64,000 nucleotides of DNA, from assembly GCF_001638985.1 (NCBI RefSeq), contig NW_017265141.1, positions 1,295,001 through 1,359,000 on the forward strand, in the 5' to 3' direction. The translations under genes were made by a program, and so were the position numbers. The stretch comes from Phycomyces blakesleeanus NRRL 1555(-) (lineage: Eukaryota; Mucoromycota; Mucoromycetes; Mucorales; Phycomycetaceae). Positions 58,285 to 64,000 of the stretch are shown here, in pieces (the stretch's first letter is position 1; each line of letters begins with the position of its first letter). The notes beneath the pieces were generated by a model, which did no database searches, was not told where the DNA came from, and worked only from the letters and a program-made list of their open reading frames with translations.

Positions 58285-59958
58285 TCAATAGTCTAAAATC
58301 AAAAAGAAAAAAAAAAGAGCATGCATTAGAGCCTCAATATTATTTGTTTTATTTTACTTATTTTCTTACCTGCCGCCCACCCATTTTCCTTGAGAAAGTC
58401 TTCGATAGCTTCTCGAAGTGAAAGGTTAGGTACAAGCTGGTTTTCTGTGCAAGAACGACGAGTTATAGGATCAAAATGACCATTTCTCTCAAAGTGATCC
58501 AAAAGTGACTGACGCTCATAGGTGATACCATCTAAAAGCAACAGAAATATCCATAAGCATGAAATGGTATACATAAAGTTTGAATAATAGAACTTTTATC
58601 AGATATTAGTATTATTATTATTTACTTACCAGGTGTAAATACTGGGTCATGCATTATATTAAATGAAATCTTGTCGAGATAGGCATCAGGTATTTCTCTT
58701 CTCTGTATTTTTGAAATGTTAAAGGTGTAATCTTTGACTGTAGTTTAATATTACCATTGTATTTTCCTTCGAATGTTCAAAGACTATTTGAATCTTGCTG
58801 AGTCGTTCATCCTAATCATGATTTAAGTATCGTGGTTTTGCAACATGGGGAATCTTACCGTGTAGTAATCCGCTTCTTCCTTTGCTTCTTCATTATCCCC
58901 AGCCTCTTTAAGCAATCTTTGTCGATCTGCTTCAATAAGGCCCTTAACATATCGGAGCAGCTCAGACTCGCGCTCGAGACGAACCGCCTCTTCATCATCC
59001 CATTTCTACCAATCGATATTTAATCTCTGATATTCACAAATACAGAATACTTACTCTTTTCCGTGCCATCAATAATGCCTGAAGAATGTCATTTACGTAT
59101 TTCACTTTTTGCTGGATGGCTAGTGTGTAAGCTGCAAGACAAAAATTAAAGGTAGAACCATTAGAGATTTACTAGGAAGATATTATACCTCAAAGAAATG
59201 GGTTTATACAAATTATGTATTACCTGTTTTAAGTTTGTTCAATGCTATGTTTCACCACAAATTAGTTCGGTTATTCCGTATTGCCACTAAACGCAAAGGA
59301 CAAGGACTAACCTTCTGTATGCTGCTTCTTTTCAATCAGAGCTTGACCCAACTAAATTTGTATTCAGAAATTTCAGAATACCTTTTCTGTATATATATAG
59401 TAGTTTATTACGTACCAAATAATATGCCTTGACTAACAGTAATAATATTAATATATACATATATATGGAGTGAATAATAAAATAAGTGTTTTTTTATAGT
59501 AATCCAACTTGTGAGTTTGCTTGATACTTGTGGTCCAAGTTTTATTTACTTATTTATTTATTTACTATTTACCTGTTGTGTCATCTAATTCAATGGCTTT
59601 TCGGCAATCTCTTGTCACTTCATCATATTTTCCGAGCTGTCATTGCAAATAGATGAGCATCTTAAATTTTCAGTTAGCTAAGCCTTACCTTTGAATAGCA
59701 AAGTGCTCGGTTGGTATAATAAACACGTTCGGTTGAGTCTTTAATCTGATATTTTATAAGTATACGATTTATGGTTACATTGTCTTTCTTACAATGGCAG
59801 TTGAATATTCTTTGATAGCATCCTCATATCTATGCTCTGAAAAAAGCTTGTTTCCTGCACAATTTGACCATTAGTCTAAAGCAATTTGATGAGGTTTCAC
59901 CACAAAGTGGTTTCAAGGTACCCAAGGCCTTGTGGTGTTCTGCTTCTGCTCTTGTCAT
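58285..59958 (-). CDS. STUB1: CHIP/STUB1-type TPR plus U-box ubiquitin ligase
   Basis: CHIP binds the C-terminal EEVD of Hsp70/Hsp90 by TPRs and ubiquitinates clients through its U-box. The start at 59958 reads MTRAEAEHHKALGNKLFSEH. TPR units follow across exons (YEDAIKEYSTAI, STERVYYTNRALCYSK, LGKYDEVTRDCRKAIELDD). A charged helical linker (KWDDEEAVRLERESELLRYV) comes next, then the U-box: ISFNIMHDPVFTPGITYERQ and HFERNGHFDPITRRS. It ends FLKENGWAADY. This last codon group comes from an 8-nt terminal exon (58292-58285) reached from a donor after 58370. The alternative read-through gives WAAGKKISKI and is not CHIP-like. The human protein ends ENGWVEDY. The spliced form therefore has the family's expected end. 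Confidence 0.9.
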
Positions 59959-60714
59959 TAGTAAGCAATGTCCTATTCTTTTTTTTTTCTGTTTGTGGAA
60001 AACTTAAAGAAGGGTCGTGACGTGCCTATCTTTTACTGAATTTCCCTCGTTCAATATCTCACTTTCGTAGTTTGGTCTCTTCTACTACACACCCTCCTAC
60101 CCCTGCTTCTACCTTCTTTCTCTTTCTTATCAAAAGCAGGATTATATATTGGCTTGATGAGCTAACTCCTTGTCATTGGATTGCCATGGTATATTCTGAT
60201 CTGATTAAAAAGAATAGTATCTTCCAACAACTTGGTAACTTATGATACACCACTAAATAAATCATCTGTAGCTGGCTTTCATATATTTTGAAGAGCTAAT
60301 CCATGCAGATCTTTTCAGTGAATTTTAAGACAGCCTGAGCTGAGTATGTACTTTTAGTATGTACAATCTTAAATGTTACGATGTCATGATACAAGTATTT
60401 AAAGTGTATGTCTTTATGGGATACGTGGTATGATCAATGACCTGAAAAGGTTTCGTATTGTAGCCTATAAATAGCATTGTTAAATCATTATTCTTATTCT
60501 TACAAAGGATAACTCCAAAATAATAATATTATATAGTCTAAATTCTACATATTATTTTTTAGCACTTGTGTGGATAGTGGGTAAAGTACAGAAACTCTGA
60601 GACCATTAGGTAGCCAGTCGACTTTGCTTCTCCGTCCTTGGTTTATCTTCTACGCGCAAGTTTAGTCTTTCAACTACACGCGTGTTTCTTTCTTCTTATT
60701 CGAAATTGTACATA
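59959..60714. other. Divergent intergenic region upstream of CHIP and the F-box gene
   Basis: About 750 bp. It has CT-rich DNA near 60076-60130 and a CTATAAATAG box near 60463-60473, possibly a TATA element for the F-box gene though 240 bp from its ATG. No gene is seen. Confidence 0.45.
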
Positions 60715-62637
60715 ATGTCAGCATCAAAATTGTCATTAGAGATCATTCTTTTGGTAGGAAGTTTTCTTTCTAAAGAAGACAGATTAGCATGCACCACCGT
60801 TTGCAAATCATGGGCCGAAGGTTTTACAAAGAGTCTCTGGAGCGTCATTCTGCCTACAACTGATGAAGCGTTTAAAAGCCTATGCAACGTACTCAGCAGC
60901 AAAGAAGGGCAGAACAAGGATTATAGTTACGTAAAGGAGCTGGTATTTCCAGCTGACCTCAAGCCTACTATAAAGGAAGTTGAATTACTTCAAAAACATT
61001 TCAAGAACCTACAAACCATCATATTGGGGTGCGACTTTGAGGGTGACAATTGCTTTAACAAAAGAATTGACTGGAAACCGTGGAGCAAAATCAAGTCCTT
61101 GACTATCAACGAACGCTACAGAGAGTCATCAGAGAAAATGTCAGACCTTCTGGACGTTTTGTCTTTAATGACTGATTTGGAAGACTTTAATCTCTTGCGT
61201 CCGGATATGTACCCCGTAAGCTTGCAAGACGTCGATGCAATCCCCGACCGGTTACCCAATCTCAAGACCATAATGCTTTCCTGTAATTTAGCCCAGCTCC
61301 ATGCAAAAGATATCCCATATCTAGAAAAAGTTCAGCGAGGCAGAGAAGTCATAGAGATCTGTGTCTGTGTCACATTGATCGATTTCCGGTGGATGTACTA
61401 TTTCTTACGCAAATACAAAAAATTTGGAGACTTTAATATCTCATTCCCGGATGATATTAAGAGGAAGAGGCTTCATAACGATGAAATTATTCACATGATC
61501 AAGGATGCCAAAGATGAGGTTTCCAAGGATACAACATACTTGGTTGTTTATGAAAGAACTGATGGTCCAAGACTCAACAAGCTACTGATGGAATCTCTCC
61601 GGAAAGCTGGCGTAACCTATTCACACATTGCATATGTTACACCTAATGAAGTCGCGACCTATACAAACGGGCTTCAATTGAGTGACTTTTTCAAAAACGT
61701 TCCTAAAGACATCAAGGAAATACGCGTGGGCTTGACAGAAATGGAGAATTTTGTTCTGTTTTCAGAAGAGATGTGTGTATTTCCTTTACTGGAAAGCTTG
61801 GAGATCGGGACTGCTGTATGCGAATGCCCAGACCAGCTTCTTAGAACTTGCCCGAAACTGAAGGAATTGGACATAATCCTCCCATCTGGGTGCACGATAG
61901 ACCTCGGGCTGAGCAGATCCCAGTTTCCGTTGGAGTCATTAACCGTAAACGCTGAATTTATTAGTGCCGAAAATTTGGATTTCTTCAACAAGAGATGTGG
62001 GAAACTCACCAAATTGGATCTTAGCGGGGTAGATCTTGTACCATATCCACTTTCAGACGATGGATCAAGCGTAGTCAACATTTCCAGACTGCACCTCAAG
62101 AGCTTAGACCTTAGTGTTAAAGAGATTTTTTTGCCTTTGAGTTCGATCAAGACTTACGAAGAAAATTGCGTTAAGCTCCATCTTATCTGTGTTGTCAGTA
62201 TGAACGGTTACAAGGCGGGTCCAGTGAAAAGGAATGGAAAATCAGAAAGCGTCCTTTCAAACGATGTAGTGACAAGAAAGTGGTACCATATGTACCACAG
62301 CGACAGACAGCCAGACTCTATGTTTTATTATGCCACCTACAATATGCGAAAACTGAAGGAAGATGAAGTAGAATTTGTTGAGAACTATTACCGTAATTTC
62401 TCCAAAGAAGACATTGAACTTGAGGGAGCAGGAGACGCGGCTACTCTTACCGAAGATGAATATTTTGAAAAAGAGAATTGGAAAGACTCTCTGGAACGAG
62501 GTTTCCTTGAATTCCGGTGCGCCTCAGTGGATAAATTTGTAAGTCCTTACATGACCTATTGAAAGACTGATCTCGGTTATTCTTTTTTTCTGCAGGGATT
62601 TGCAAACACCATACAAGTGTTTATAAAAAAAAATTAA
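60715..62637 (+). CDS. F-box / leucine-rich-repeat protein
   Basis: F-box proteins recruit substrates to SCF ubiquitin ligases through Skp1. The ATG at 60715 gives MSASKLSLEIILLVGSFLSK, and the F-box covers about residues 5-45 (KEDRLACTTVCKSWAEGF, then KSLWSVIL). An irregular leucine-rich repeat region follows through about residue 480 (KELDIILPSGC, LESLTVNAEF, KLTKLDLSGVDL). An earlier in-frame codon at 60682 is GTG, so it is not the start. Exon 1 runs to 62538. A GTAAGT...TTTTTTTCTGCAG intron of 57 nt leads to a short last exon 62596-62637 (GFANTIQVFIKKN), giving 621 aa. Read-through would instead end VSPYMTY at 62562. The protein is typical of expanded F-box families in early-diverging fungi. 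Substrate unknown. Confidence 0.85.
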
Positions 62638-63005
62638 AAATTAAAACTAACTAGAAAATATAATATTCTTCCAAATAAAATAATAAATTTTCTGTGATTT
62701 TAATTACTTATATTTAATATGTGTAAAGTAACTGCTAATTACAAGGTAATATCAACTATATTGATAAGCTAATATGACTTACTGTTAAACGAAAAGTAAC
62801 TTATTTGATATAAAAAAAAGGGGGGCTCAAAATTTGACTTTGATAACAATTCATGCTACCTTGTTTACAGAATTTTTGTATTTTGAACATCTTTTGCACA
62901 CATATTCACTGCAAATATATTTTATTAAAACTCATAATTGTATACAGCTGGTCAATGGTAAAACCAAGCCTAAGAAGATTGGCAGTTTTATGTATATAGT
63001 GGTAT
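62638..63005. other. Intergenic, AT-rich
   Basis: This lies between the convergent F-box and P450 genes. It has TTAAAAATTAAAA and A/T-run DNA but no recognisable feature. A 62-codon plus frame at 62834 is not supported. Confidence 0.5.
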
Positions 63006-64000
63006 TTAATATCTTCTCTTAAAGACAATATTGAGGTCATGGGCTACCATAACTCCGATCTTGGTGGCCTGAAGCATGTTCTTATGAATTGAGTCTTCTG
63101 GTAGTGACCAGGTGTATTTTCTCACTAATAAAATTACATGTATTAACATAAAATCTGCTTGAGTTTCGGATACACTTACACATCAAGGATAACATAACGC
63201 GTTGTTCGGCTAAACTAAAGTTCATTCCGATACATTGACGAGCTCCACTTCCAAATGGAATCCAGCACATCCCGGCGCCAGATAATCTTTCAGCCTCTCC
63301 TCCAGGTACGAATCTCTCGGGATTAAATTCTTCAGGATTGTGCCAAATAGTGGGATTGTGATGCAAGGCGTAAATGTCTGGCACAACTAATGCGCCCTTT
63401 GGAATAAAAACACCATCAAGTTCGGTATCTTCTGTAGATATACGAGTAATAGCTGAAACTGCAGGACTGTTCATACGAAGAGTTTCCTTAATTACCATAT
63501 TGATGTAATCAATCTCTTTGGTTTGCTCAATGGTTGGGATTGTATCCTGATCTTCGCCAAGAATACTAATGGCCTCTTCTCTTGCTTTCTGTTGAATATC
63601 AGGGTTCTTGGCAAGATAGTATATAGTAAAAGACAGTGCATTTGCTGTTGTATCATGTCCGGCTACAAAAAAGGCACACAAATTGCTCTAGACAGATGTT
63701 TAAAATATTGCAAGGAAATTTGACATTTTTAGTTTTACCATGAGTTCCTGGTCAGATAAACTACCAGATCCTTCTTTTGAAGCCTCAATCAGGAGTGTCA
63801 AAAGATCTTTCTCGTTTTCTTGCAAATGGGGGTTTTTATTGTTTGATGCAATGTCTGCTCGTTTTTTAACGATAACATCATCAAGCATTTCTAGAAATGT
63901 ATCGAGCTCACGATGGGTTCTCTGTCTTTTGGGGAACAGCCAAAGGAAGTTGGTTTCCAGGTTGGTGAAGAAAAACCAAAACGGGTCATTTACTCCGTTG
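63006..64000 (-). CDS. Cytochrome P450 monooxygenase (partial, 5' end beyond window)
   Basis: This is the C-terminal part of a P450, running off the right edge. It includes a J-type region (NENEKDLLTLLIEASKEG by similarity), the I-helix FFVAGHDTTANALSF, K-helix VIKETLRMNSPAVSAIT (ExxR), NPERFVPGGEAERLSG and the haem loop FGSGARQCIGMNFSLAEQR. The last exon reads VRKYTWSLPEDSIHKN and ends LNIVFKRRY at stop 63006. It shares all motifs, the final intron position and the -KRRY/-KRY end with the P450 at 42.9-44.8 kb, so the two are recent paralogs. The N-terminus and membrane anchor lie outside the window, so completeness cannot be judged. Substrate unknown. Confidence 0.92.

Noticed and set aside
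60463..60473. TATA box for the F-box gene
   Set aside because: The sequence fits, but it lies about 240 bp from the ATG in AT-rich DNA where such matches are common.

Overview
The window is nuclear DNA of a filamentous fungus. Genes have several short GT-AG introns, intergenic DNA is AT-rich with many (TA)n, (CA)n and longer microsatellites, and the gene set is eukaryotic housekeeping: ribosomal protein S10, GID subunit ARMC8, coronin, CHIP, a mitochondrial carrier and P450s. The mix of animal-like orthologs (ARMC8, TATDN3, UBE2T, ZSWIM7/SWS1, MEAK7/Rtc5, CHIP) with a fungal CFEM-type GPI protein and F-box/LRR and P450 paralogs best fits an early-diverging fungus, probably Mucoromycota. The species cannot be fixed from sequence alone. 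No CRISPR array, rRNA or convincing tRNA was seen.

Layout. 0-9 kb: RPS10 (+), ARMC8/Gid5 (-), TatD nuclease (-), a divergent MFS carrier (+) and a small disordered protein (+). 9-14.5 kb: decayed and mobile DNA, with an FKBP relic, two inverted-repeat elements sharing a GGGGGTTTCA-type end and a truncated Tc1-like transposase. 14.6-26 kb: UBE2T-type E2 (+), peroxisomal enoyl-CoA isomerase with an SKL tail (+), CFEM-like GPI protein (+) and a secreted aspartic-protease homolog with a destroyed second active site (+). 26-31 kb: a gene-poor stretch. 31-40 kb: MBOAT acyltransferase (+), dicarboxylate carrier (+), twin-ABC ATPase with a mitochondrial-type leader (-) and DDHD phospholipase (-). 40-48 kb: P450 (-) amid repeats, a 12-bp minisatellite, a palindromic repeat cluster and a pogo/Fot-like MITE. 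48-64 kb: MEAK7/Rtc5 TLDc protein (-), SWS1 SWIM-zinc protein (+), a decayed ORF, another inverted-repeat element, kelch protein (+), Gon7-like protein (-), coronin (+), CHIP E3 (-), F-box/LRR protein (+) and a second P450 running off the edge (-).

The genes do not form one pathway cluster, but themes recur: ubiquitin (ARMC8/GID, UBE2T, CHIP, F-box), DNA repair (UBE2T, SWS1), and lipid or fatty-acid work (enoyl-CoA isomerase, MBOAT, DDHD phospholipase, P450s). I found no clearly new multi-gene system. The most unusual items are the pseudo-aspartic protease, the 14-nt and 8-nt exons, the phase-1 exon modules of the kelch gene, the low-complexity tail on the UBE2T homolog, and several small inverted-repeat elements. 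Exon coordinates are hand-spliced: where given, each junction is GT-AG and the joined frame is open.
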